Below are positions 34,713 to 44,258 of a stretch of 64,000 nucleotides of DNA, piece after piece. Every line of letters begins with the position of its first letter. The first letter of the stretch is position 1. A program made the translations under genes and the position numbers. The notes under the pieces are model-generated. The model had not been told where the DNA came from. It saw nothing but the letters and a program-made list of their open reading frames with translations, and searched no databases. This DNA is from Nemania diffusa (Eukaryota > Ascomycota > Sordariomycetes > Xylariales > Xylariaceae): assembly GCA_038501195.1 (NCBI GenBank), contig JBBPUQ010000006.1, forward strand, positions 3,720,001 to 3,784,000. Reading direction: 5' to 3'.

Positions 34713-35102
34713 TTTCCAACAACAGACTAGACTCTCGAAGAGCGCGTTAAACTGCTATTTAGGAATTGATGTTGTAATAGACCTCCAAGAATGAATGTTT
34801 TATACTTGGTCTTGACGCCAAAAACAAAAGTAGGTGTCGTGGGTGAGGCAACCAGGGTAAGGAAAGGTGGGAGGTAGCTAATGTACTAGATAGGCAAGTT
34901 ATTATTTAATTTGGGTGAAGTTGTAGATTCAAGCTACAAGTACAGAGTACCTACTAAGCTATGTCTCCTTTCCTCCAAATCTTGTTTTCTGTGAGCTAGA
35001 CCTCTTGCCTTTTTCTCTGCCACAATGTCTACTGTGAAAAGTTTATGACTAATAGCTTTAGAGCAATTGACAATAGACAATTGGCATAGAAAGGAGGACT
35101 TA
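34713..35102. other. SPT8 upstream region
   Basis: Nearly 400 AT-rich bases upstream of SPT8 up to the hAT-type element. No gene was seen. This likely contains the SPT8 promoter. Confidence 0.4.
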
Positions 35103-35586
35103 GTAGGAGCCAGGGTTGTGATTTAGTAATACTAATTTAGTATTAGTCAGTACTAATACTAACTTAGTTTAGTACTACCTAGTACTAAGACTAACTTAGT
35201 TTAGTATTACTTAATACTAAGACTAATACTAAAATACTAAGAAATATTAATACTAATACTAAGTACTAAAATTTACTGCTTAGCCATTATTTTAACTGCT
35301 TGCATTATAAAGCCACAGCTATAAAGCCACAACTGCGCACAGACCACTTAATTTACCTAGGTAATTATTCTTATATATAAACGTTTATAGCTTATATAAA
35401 TGAATATTTTAATACTTAGTATTATACTAAATATTAACTTAATATTACTAAATTAGTATTAGTATTTTCGAAATAGTACTAATACTAGCTTAGTACTTTA
35501 AAAATTAGTACTAAAGTAAGTATTAATCTAGTAATACTAAATTAGTCCTAATTACTAAGGTACTAAATCACAACCCTGGTAGGAGC
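35103..35586. mobile_element. hAT-type MITE with 18-bp TIRs and 8-bp target duplication
   Basis: A 468-bp element (35111-35578) starts CAGGGTTGTGATTTAGTA and ends with the exact reverse complement of those 18 bases. It is flanked by a perfect 8-bp direct repeat, GTAGGAGC, at 35103-35110 and 35579-35586. An 8-bp duplication and a CAG...CTG end are the marks of hAT-superfamily transposition. The inside is very AT-rich, built of TAGTACTAA and TACTAAT-like units, and has no transposase frame, so the element is non-autonomous. It sits in the SPT8/GH92 spacer. The intact duplication and TIRs suggest a fairly recent insertion. Seen directly: repeats and duplication. Superfamily is inferred from duplication length and end sequence. 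Confidence 0.85.
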
Positions 35587-36259
35587 TATGAGGGGTCTTT
35601 AGTTATCATACACTGTGTCTCGCGAGACCTGCTGCGAAGGGTATTGTGGGTCACCACTTGGACATTAAGCTTTATCTAATCTTTACTACCTAAATAGTGC
35701 AGACCACTAAGTCTCGCACTATTTAACCTACCTCGGCTAAGGTATTCTCTACGCATATCTAGGCCAAAGACCTTCTTATATGCTTGTTGTTGGTTTCCTC
35801 CAATTTATGAATTCCTCAAGTATACACAAAATACGTCAGGGTTCGCGCTTACAGCTAATTGCTCCTCTACCTTTTTCTTATCCGCATTGACAGAGCTGTC
35901 GCCGTGTCACCAGCATCGAGGTGGGGGAACTGCTATATGTAGGTGAACAAAGCAAACGAACAAGGGATGATCTTCAATCCTCCCCTCCCCCATCGTCTGT
36001 TATAGGAAGGTACAGATTTGGAGAAGCAGCAACATGATCGTACACCGCATACATACTGTGGAGAGAGCAAACGATGAAAACGTCTACCTATCTCGGTGAA
36101 AGGTAGCATCACGTGTGTGTAGGTATATGTAGGTACTTAATATTAACCGCTTCACGGCTCTCTCGGTAAAATATAGAAATATGTTCTCGAGGCCATCACG
36201 CACCTGGCGTTTGTATTGGTTGTAGTAGGTAGTAGTAAACATATACAGCTCGCGGTGGC
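35587..36259. other. GH92 upstream region
   Basis: About 670 bases between the MITE and the GH92 start, with short CTACCT-like motifs and no coding frame. Probably the GH92 promoter. Confidence 0.4.
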
Positions 36260-38871
36260 ATGACACTCACCATGAGACCCATGTCCTCACCATCGTGGGC
36301 TTCCCCGCAGCTCGCCCTCCGCTTCCTCCTCCTCGCCGTCTCGCCCCTCGCGGCGCAATGCGCCGACGACAGCGTCCTCCGCTTCATCAACCCGCTCATC
36401 GGCAGCACGAACGGCGGCAACGTCTTCGCGGGCGCGACGCGGCCGTACGGCCTCGCCAAGGCCGTCGCCGACGTCAACGGGCAGAACACGGGCGGCTTTT
36501 CCACCGACGGGTCCAGCGTCGTCGGCTTCTCCGCCGTCCACGACTCGGGCACCGGCGGCAACCCCAGCCTCGGCAACCTCCCCCTCTTCCCCCAGCTCTG
36601 CGCCGACGACCTCGTCGACAACTGCGCCTTCCGCATCGGCGACCGCGCCACGCCGTATGTCGCCGACTCGGTCGTCGCGGAGCCGGGCCACTTTGCGGTT
36701 GAGCTGGTGTCGGGGATCAAGGCGTCTATGACGTCGAGCGAGCATGCGGCGCTGTTCAGGTTCGAGTTTCCTGCTGGGAATGGTAGCAGCTTGCATCCGC
36801 TGGTGCTCCTCGACCTGACGGATCTGTGGCAGTCGAGGCAGAACGCGACTGTCAGCGTCGATGCCGGGACCGCGCGGATGAAGGGGAACGGCACGTTCCT
36901 ACCGAGCTTCGGCGCCGGATCCTACGTCATGCACTACTGCGTTGATTATTTTGGCGGGAGCGTGTTCGACAACGGCGTCTGGGTCAACAACCGTGCCGGT
37001 ACGGAGCCGAAAGATCTCTATGTCACGCGGGGCTTCAACCTCTTCTTTCTTGAGTCTGGGGGTTGGGCGCGGTTTGCTGGACTTGCCAATAATACCCTCA
37101 CGGCAAGAGTGGGTATCAGCTTCATCAGTGCTGATCAGGCTTGTCGAAATGCCGAGTCGGAAATTCCTAGCCCCTTGGATGACTTCGATAGACTAGTTCA
37201 AGAAGCTCAGGATGCTTGGGAAGAGAAACTAAGCCCAATCTCCGTCGATGCCGGCGGAGCGAGTGACGACCTTCTAACAAGCTGTAGGTGATGTCTTTCT
37301 ACTAGTTTTCTTATATCGTCTGTGCCAGTATGATGGACAAGCTCCCACATAATGTCAATGGTGGTGTTCTATGTCTCTTGAAAGAAAGAGCCGCAACTAA
37401 CAAGGAGCCGTTGTAGTCTGGAGTGGCATATACCGCACCATGATTTCGCCGCAAAACTACACGGGCGAAAACCCCAAATGGGACAGTGGCATTCCTTATT
37501 TCGACTCGTTCTACTGCATATGGGACGCGTTCCGGGTTCAGCACCCTCTCCTTACCATCGTAGACCCTAAGGCGCAGATACAGATGGTCAACTCGCTTCT
37601 AGACATCTACGAGCACGAAGGTTGGTTGCCCGATTGCCACATGTCGCTCTGCAACGGATGGACCCAGGGCGGTTCCAACGCAGACGTAGTGCTCGTGGAC
37701 GCATACGTCAAGAACCTCACGGGCATCGACTGGGATCTCGCCCTAAAAGCCATCATCCAAGACGCCGAGGTCGAGCCCCTCGAGTGGTCTTTCCACGGCC
37801 GAGGCGGCGTGCAGAGCTGGCGAAACCTGGACTACATCCCGTACCTAGACTTCGACCCGGTGGGCTTCGGCACGAATTCCCGGAGCATATCGAGGACGCT
37901 GGAGTATTCGTACAACGACTACTGCCTGGCGACTCTGGCACAGGGGCTTGGCCAGACAAGCGTCTACGATAAGTACGTGGCGAGGAGCGCGAATTGGCGG
38001 AATTTGTGGAAGGCGGACCAGACTTCTGCCATTCACGGCACGGACACGGGCTTTACAGGATTCTTCCAGCCGAAATACCTGAACGGGACGTGGGGTTACC
38101 AAGATCCCATCGACTGCTCCGTACTCGCGAGCTTCTGCTCGTTAACATCAAATCCGAGCGAGACGTTTGAGGCGAGCGTGTGGCAGTACCAGTTGTAAGT
38201 GACATACCCCCTCTTCTGTTCACTTAGTTATAGCAATCGCTGCGTTCGACTAACACCGCCGTGTGTCATCCAGCATCGTACCCCAGTCCCAGTCGTCACT
38301 AATCGCCCTCATGGGCGGCGAGCAGCGGTTCATAGACCGACTGAACTTCTTTCACACATCCGGCCTCGCAGACATCTCCAATGAGCCCGTGTTCTCAACC
38401 GTGTACCTGTACCACTACGCGGGGCGGCCCGGGCTCTCAACGGCGCGGCTGCACACGTACATCCCCGCCTCATTCAACGACAGCAACGGGGGTTTACCAG
38501 GCAACGACGACTCGGGGGCCATGGGCGCCTTCGTGGCCTTCGGCATGCTCGGGCTCTTCCCCGTCGCCGGCCAGGACGTCTACCTGCTCTCAGCGCCCTT
38601 TTTTGCCGCCGTCAACTTTACGAGTCCCCTAACGGGCAAGACGGCGCGGATTAGTACGGTGGGGTTCGATACGGCGTATAAGAATATATACATCCAGAAT
38701 GTCACGGTTAATGGGAAGCCGTGGACGAAGTCCTGGGTTGGACATGCGATGTTCACGGAGGGCTGGACGGTGGAGATTGCGCTGGGGAATAAGGAGTCGA
38801 GCTGGGGCACGAAGGTAGAGGATCGTCCGCCTAGTTGGGGTGAGGCGACGAATGTCGCTGGGGTCATGTAG
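36260..38871 (+). CDS. Glycoside hydrolase family 92 alpha-1,2-mannosidase, secreted
   Basis: Three exons, 36260-37283, 37417-38194 and 38274-38871, give 799 aa. A signal peptide (LALRFLLLAVSPLAAQC) precedes the N-terminal beta domain, where FINPLIGSTNGGNVFAGATR is a GH92 signature. The catalytic alpha/alpha part carries the block after the first splice (FWSGIYRTMISPQNYTGE), HEGWLPDCHMSLCNGW, QGGSNADVV and, near residue 676, GNDDSGAMGAF, which holds the conserved acidic pair. The second splice rebuilds YQFIVPQ. GH92 enzymes are calcium-dependent exo-mannosidases that trim N-glycans or cell-wall mannans (known). The first donor gives Phe across the junction; the nearby alternative TGTAG|GT does not keep the frame. 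Several N-glycosylation sites support secretion. Start chosen at the first ATG; an in-frame ATG five codons on is possible. Confidence 0.9.
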
Positions 38872-39629
38872 ATATGTTGGTGAGAGTGAGATCTAGAAGT
38901 ATAAATAACTATTAGATAAATAAGATAGTATAATTATCATCATCACTATTAGCCACAGGGACCATTATTTATTGTGCAATACCACGGTGGTGGTTGGTGT
39001 AAGTAGGTACCTATCTAAAGTATACCTAGGTAGGTATTTATATACGTGCTACTACCCCTGTAGATCCCCCACTAACCACGCTAAAGTTGGCAGCTATGTT
39101 TCCGACTGACTGACGTCAAGCTGTCAACGCCAATATTTCCCCTGAGCATCCTACATTCATCTTTATGACAGACTCATCAATCAACCTCTTGCTGTAGTTG
39201 CCGTAGAAAAGGTACAACTCTCTAGCTTACCAAAACTTTCAAAACTCTCACTATGTCTATTCGTCGACGTCGCTATGCTAGGTCATCGATACTGAATTAT
39301 CTCTACTAAATAAGAGACACTCAAGTTGTGTCCGGTACTGTCACGTACAATAGCCGCTGCGCATTCGAACAGTCTGATACCTCAGTATTATTAACAGTGA
39401 GGCTTATATATCGCTAGTAGTATCATACCACGTTAGAAATACAAGGTAATCGGTGTTCTAGTTTCCCAAACTAATCATCTAGATCCGGCATGAACCCCTC
39501 TCCCACTACCTACTCCAGTTACAGAGTCCCGATATACACGTCACGGGAGCACCTAAACTATCACTTGAAAACAAGAGGCGAGACCTAGAACAGCACGTTC
39601 TCAGCTCCCCATCGCCTACAAAAATTCCC
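38872..39629. other. Convergent intergenic region
   Basis: About 760 bases between the GH92 gene and the Ulp1-like gene, AT-rich, with a TACCTAGGTAGGTA palindrome cluster near 39023-39036. No gene was seen. Confidence 0.45.
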
Positions 39630-41570
39630 CTAGCCATTCCCCGGTGACCCCCCAGTCTTCCTCCTCTTCGGCGTGCCCGCGGTGCCGGACGTAGACGGCC
39701 GCTTATCGCCCGTGGCGGCGAGGTCGATCGGGTTCGCCTGGCTACCCAGCCTCGCCCGTGGCGGTTGTGCTTGGGCCGCAGGCGACGGGGTCCCGAAGAT
39801 GCCCCCGGGCGCCGGCTGCGCGTGCGTCTGTGGTCGAGATTGCGGCTGTGGTCGAGATTGCGGTCGCGATGCTGCGGTCGGGGTCGCCTGTAGACCGCCG
39901 CGGCGGGCGCGCCGGTTGAGGGGTGCGGGCGTCCTCGGTGTCGACGCCGGTGTCTGTGCCGGTGCCGGCGTCGAAGCCCCGAATATGCCCCCGGGCGAGC
40001 CTCTCGCGCTCGTCGTTTGCCCGAAGCTCGGGCTAGCTGGTAGATTGTTGCCGGGTTTCAGGGCCGTGAGTTTGCCTTCCTGTGTTAGAGTCACTGTCAT
40101 ACCTCCTGGTAGCGGGGGCAGATTCTGCTGACTTGCTATATTCTGGCCAGACGACGCGGGTGTGCCGGGTGTGCCTACCGGCTGTCTCGAGAAACCTCTT
40201 GTGGCTGGCCGCCTATTACTGTAGTTCGGATAACCCACCTGCGGGTCTGGAGCCGGAGCTGCTGCAGGGGGGGGCCTTGCTCTAGGGACAATAAACGGAT
40301 TACCCGACCGCTCACCCTCTGGCCACGAAGGGGCCCGTGGTGGCGAGGGATTGGGATTGGGATTTGTGCGGGTGTTTCCCATTTCGATATCTTCTGACTC
40401 CGGACTCGCGCCGGGCGCCATCTGGCGCTTACTAAGGTACGGCGATGGAGGCATCCACGTCGTCCCGGTCGGTCCCTTAGTACTGCCGCCAGCACCTGAC
40501 ATATTATACCCAGTCATCGTCAGCGGGCGAGTAGACTTCGCTGGTGGCTGGTTGCCACCGCCGTCCTCGCCGTCCTCGTCTTCCCCGTCCTCGTTTGTCC
40601 CGACAACGCCGCCTTGCGCCCGACCAGTAGTCGGCGGGCGTCTTTGCAGCTGCGGTTCCCCGTAGCCGGTGAGATTCATCAACTCGCCAGCGTCCTGCCA
40701 CGCGGCGTTCGGCTTTTGGTACTCCCTCACCTGGTTGACGCACTCCACGGCCACGCGGGCCCTGTAGTCCATCGCGCGCACCGCAGCCCACGCGCACCGC
40801 CCCATCATCTCCCCGCGCTCGAAATCCTCGTTGAACCAGCCGCTGAAGTCTTTCCAGATGGTGCTCTCGTAAAACTTACTCCTCTCGTAGAGTCTGAGAA
40901 GCCGGGCGAGGAACTGCTTGGCGACCCAGTAGGCCCGCGGGCCGCACGAGTTGATGTCGTTCTGCATGGGCACCCACGCCGTCTTCTTGTAGGTCGGGGC
41001 AAAGGTGAAGCCCCCGCTTCGCTCGAGCCACTCGCGCATCCGCTCCTGCACCATCTTCACCCTCACGGTATCGCGATACGAGTCAAAGACCCCCATCTGC
41101 GCGACATGCGACCATTCCGACCCGCCTGCAGGATCATCGAGAATTGGTCGCTGGAGCTTGTGGATGATGACGAGGACCCAGTGGTTGCCGTCGGTGCAGA
41201 TGGGGAGGATGCTGTACTCGGTCGTCTTCATCTTCCTGAAGGCGCGCCTCGCCGGGCTCTTGAGCGCCCGCATCAACGCATCGTACCCGTCGGGCCCCTT
41301 GTGCCAGACCCTGGGGTCCACCCCCGGGATCGCGAGATCGATCCTCTCCTTGAGTTCCCTCGGCAGCCCGTTTATCACCTCCCCAATCGACACCTCGATG
41401 GCGTCGCCCGCGAGCCACGCGTCCCGGCTGTAGTTCAGGCTGTGGAGGCCCCGGATGTCGGGCCAGCCCCCCCGCGGCTCCTGAAGCTCGTTCGCCGGCA
41501 CGGCGATGTGGTTTACCGGGCATGATGCGGAACAGAGGTTTTGCCCGGTCCGGTATTTCCGTCCTGACAT
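39630..41570 (-). CDS. Ulp1/C48-type cysteine protease domain with long disordered tail
   Basis: Single-exon 646-aa frame. The first 285 residues form a C48-like domain with the expected catalytic order: His130 (GNHWVLVIIHK), Asp163 (VFDSYRD), an oxyanion-hole Gln203 (VPMQND) and Cys209 (NSCGPRAYW). Upstream, SRDAWLAGDAIE matches the substrate-binding W-L-x-D-x-I start of Ulp1 folds. Residues from about 300 on are low-complexity P/T/G/N-rich, with two PGGIFG motifs, and end with a basic stretch KRPSTSG...KRRKT, likely a nuclear signal. Family members cleave SUMO or related conjugates; this one is shorter in the catalytic part and lacks an N-terminal regulatory region, so substrate is open. 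Active-site residues look complete. The gene is GC-rich and intronless. No viral or transposon context was seen around it. Confidence 0.75.
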   Translation of the reverse strand: MSGRKYRTGQNLCSASCPVNHIAVPANELQEPRGGWPDIRGLHSLNYSRDAWLAGDAIEVSIGEVINGLPRELKERIDLAIPGVDPRVWHKGPDGYDALMRALKSPARRAFRKMKTTEYSILPICTDGNHWVLVIIHKLQRPILDDPAGGSEWSHVAQMGVFDSYRDTVRVKMVQERMREWLERSGGFTFAPTYKKTAWVPMQNDINSCGPRAYWVAKQFLARLLRLYERSKFYESTIWKDFSGWFNEDFERGEMMGRCAWAAVRAMDYRARVAVECVNQVREYQKPNAAWQDAGELMNLTGYGEPQLQRRPPTTGRAQGGVVGTNEDGEDEDGEDGGGNQPPAKSTRPLTMTGYNMSGAGGSTKGPTGTTWMPPSPYLSKRQMAPGASPESEDIEMGNTRTNPNPNPSPPRAPSWPEGERSGNPFIVPRARPPPAAAPAPDPQVGYPNYSNRRPATRGFSRQPVGTPGTPASSGQNIASQQNLPPLPGGMTVTLTQEGKLTALKPGNNLPASPSFGQTTSARGSPGGIFGASTPAPAQTPASTPRTPAPLNRRARRGGLQATPTAASRPQSRPQPQSRPQTHAQPAPGGIFGTPSPAAQAQPPRARLGSQANPIDLAATGDKRPSTSGTAGTPKRRKTGGSPGNG

Positions 41571-42439
41571 GATGGAATCCGAATCTCTTTTCGCCGGAGA
41601 CGCTCTAGGACGCTATAAGCCGGAAACTAGCAAAACGGGACCCCGATCTCAATTTTCTTCTAAAATCTAGTAATTAAACTACCTCGTCCTTGGGCCCTAT
41701 GGAAGGTGCGCTGTTGCGATTAGAGAATGTCAACAATTGTTCTTCACACATGCGCGTATCAAATGACGGCGATTTGGACCTCGGCGGACTCGTGACATAC
41801 CCATCCTCGACGCTTCGACATTGCTACTCCTTACGTGTTGAGTTTATCGGAATAGTCGTGCGACAAAGGCCTTTGAGGCCCATCTACTCGACCGCTGCAA
41901 CGGGGTGGGCTCCTTTATCGCCGGTTTTGCTTTCGGATTGTTCTTTCAAGCTTATTGTGTGATGTCGAGGCGCACGCTTGCGGTCCTCATCCTTTGTTTA
42001 GATTCTCGGTTTTCTTTCCAGTTTGTTGCATTTTTGGCTTCATCTGTAGGGCTCATTTACTGGAGGAATTTATAATTCATAAATGGACATGCGCGAAGAT
42101 ATGGGCCACGAAGTGCATTATATAGGTTTTATATGGTGGTTCTAGTACAGAGCTTGGTATGTTTCTAGCTGATGACTATTAGATAGCTCATAGATAATAA
42201 TTATGGGAGAAGGAGTAAGCGATGCAGTACTGCAGTTGGACGCTGTTTTGAACTAAAGACTTCAACATTGTTTTTTTTCATAGCACTTAGCACGACACCA
42301 ACTTACCTAAGTAGCTGCTCTATGAATATAGCACACTAACTCTTTAATAAACCAAGGTAGTTTAGTTAAGACTCTATTACACCAATAGTCCTAGTACGCA
42401 AATATGATGATCAAGTTACATAGATGTCTCATCCGAGGT
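41571..42439. other. Intergenic region
   Basis: About 870 bases upstream of the Ulp1-like gene. The 41690-41962 frame has no family signal. The DNA becomes AT-rich after 42050. Confidence 0.4.
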
Positions 42440-43320
42440 TCAAATCATGTAGCTATACCTAGGCACCCGTTAAGCTGTCGGTTCAGCGCGGCGAAGCTCA
42501 CTAGCACGGAACGACAGCGATTCTTCAGGGTATCTTTACGCTATGAACTCCTATGCAAAATGTGGTGTTCTGATAAAGATGGTAAAGATAGTTGGTATTA
42601 TAAGCTGTCCGAGCTGCGCAAGTACAAGGGCCAAACATTCAGGCCGACGAAGGCAGAGGCTATCGGATGCGTTCAATCGTATGCGGAGTCGCTTCATAAG
42701 GCTATCTCAATCCAGTGCGAGCTCAACAGAGAGGGCAGATACGGAATTAAGGAAACCTCTTCTGAACTTTCGTGCTTCGGCTTCGACGTCGCTGCTACGC
42801 TCCTACAAGCCGCCACAGTCGGGAAACAAGGGCGGGATCACGTTCAAAGATGTTCTACCCCATGGGGTTTTCATCATCGTCGATGCAACGCTACTTATAT
42901 CGACGAAAGGCGTGGGCCTTTCTCGATGATCTACGTTTTCACCCGGCCCGCCTCCAGCAGGTCTGGTTTATGGATGCCGACTAGGTTGTTTCAAAAACAC
43001 TCCACGCCCTACACGGTCGACTGATTGATGAATACTCCCTCGACGCACAAGAGCAATTAGAGTATCCAACACTGCCATTCATGCAACGGAAACGTCTTGT
43101 AGGCTTGGCTCCATTTTGGCAATGAGGGATATCGCGGCAAAAGTGGTGGTATTGACTGGATCCATGGCAGACCATTCCATGTACAACTGTAACACAGCAC
43201 TGCTAGCAAAGTGGCATTTGCGTCGAATGGCAACCAACTGCGAGGCATCTGCAACAACATATTCAGCCCTCTAGAATTAGAGTTGATGTCGGGAGTGGGA
43301 TATAGAGACGTACGAGATGG
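42440..43320 (+). pseudogene. Decayed fungal gene of unknown family
   Basis: Coherent protein pieces appear in two forward frames. The first, RFFRVSLRYELLCKMWC to ESLHKAISIQCEL (about 42510-42725), resembles the R-YELLC helix and CV-Y-SLH helix of large ascomycete F-box-like families. A second piece, KAWAFLDDLRFHP and on, is in another frame near 42921-42986 and runs into a stop, then continues ALHGRLIDEYSLDAQEQ. A third, HFGNEGYRGKSGGIDWIHG (about 43112-43168), is in yet another frame, with SGVGYRDVRDG near 43320. Introns could explain some frame changes, but not the stop inside the second piece. It looks like a pseudogene; the family resemblance is weak and unverified. Confidence 0.4.
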
Positions 43321-43433
43321 ATAGTTAGTTCTCTGACTAGATTCTAGGCGCCCTCCGCATGCCCCTTCAAGCAATTGGTGGACGCTGCTACATGCTACTC
43401 AGGTAGAACAGAAGTATTTCACTAGAGGATTAT

Positions 43434-44258
43434 TCATGGCAACTTGGCATTTTCCTGTCGCCAATGAATTGTAGTAGTGGAAAACCCGCTGTCGTCCTGG
43501 TTTTTCGGAAACTCGGCTTTGACGCAGAGTTGATCTAGTTCCCTCATACGAGCCCAGTCAAGGTTCTCAGCACCGTGAACACTATCCTCGATTAGCTCTG
43601 GAACGGAGTCTGGGGGCCATTCTCTCTGAAGGCCTAGGTGAAATAGCCAGACTTACTCTTCCCAGACCTGATAAGAAGTTCCGACGAATATGGCAGGGAT
43701 ATGTGTGGCGATGACTTGTGAGTAGACATCTTTATACAGGTGGACGCCAAACACCAGGCTCTCTGGGTCAACGAGTTGGAAGCCAATAGGAGATTCCACG
43801 GCTTCGTGTCCCAGACTCTCTATGAAGGCCTTGTCGACAGAGTTAAAGACAGGGTCTTGGAAGATACAGCGGAGCTGGCAACCTGTCTTGCTTTGGAGAT
43901 GCTCGACAAGAGCGAGGAAGGCAGCTAATTGGACGTGAGCTGTGCGTGTCCGTTCCCATGAGCCGTCAGGAGGTGTATCAAAAGAGCCTAGGCCAAAGCA
44001 GATAGCCTTCGTCACGGCAGCCACGCTGTTGCCAGGTCCAGGGGTATGCCTCGATAGAAGCTCTTGGAGTTGGCTATAGGAGGGTGAGGATTTCCACTGG
44101 GTGGCAATGCGCTCATGGTCCTGCTGTACTTGCTCTAGGGAGAGTGTTGGGGTATTTGGTAGCGGCGTCGCAGACGAGACGGTGCTGATAGCTGTCTTTG
44201 AACGACGTCCTTTCCGGCGGTTCACCTTCACCCAAACTTCTTCTGTAGGATCTGACAT
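43434..44258 (-). CDS. SRR1-like domain protein
   Basis: Two exons, 43657-44258 and 43434-43623, give 263 aa. The N-terminus is basic (VNRRKGRRSK). The SRR1-like domain runs from about residue 75 to 200: VTKAICFGLGSFDTPP, HVQLAAFLALVEHL, IFQDPVFNSVDKAFIESLG, SLVFGVHLYKDVYS and IPAIFVGTSYQVWEE. Exon 2 adds a C-terminus with AEFPKNQDDSGFSTTTIHWR, which fits the family's FP-x-FS-x-T-x-I-x-W ending. The joining intron would be only 33 nt (43624-43656), unusually short, yet donor GTAAGT, the phase and the homologous tail all agree. Without splicing the frame stops right after WEE. Plant SRR1 and yeast Ber1 are distant relatives; the molecular function is unclear. Start is the first ATG of the frame. 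Confidence 0.75.

Noticed and set aside
34131..34730. 199-codon plus-strand frame rich in L and V
   Set aside because: Antisense of the Asp/Glu/Gln-rich SPT8 N-terminus; the apparent membrane segments are an artefact of GAC/GAT/CAG complement.
35111..35578. Simple AT-rich satellite
   Set aside because: Exact terminal inverted repeats and a perfect 8-bp target duplication show a transposed element, although the inside is repetitive.
40614..41525. 303-codon plus-strand frame
   Set aside because: Antisense shadow of the Ulp1-like gene, which has intact catalytic motifs.
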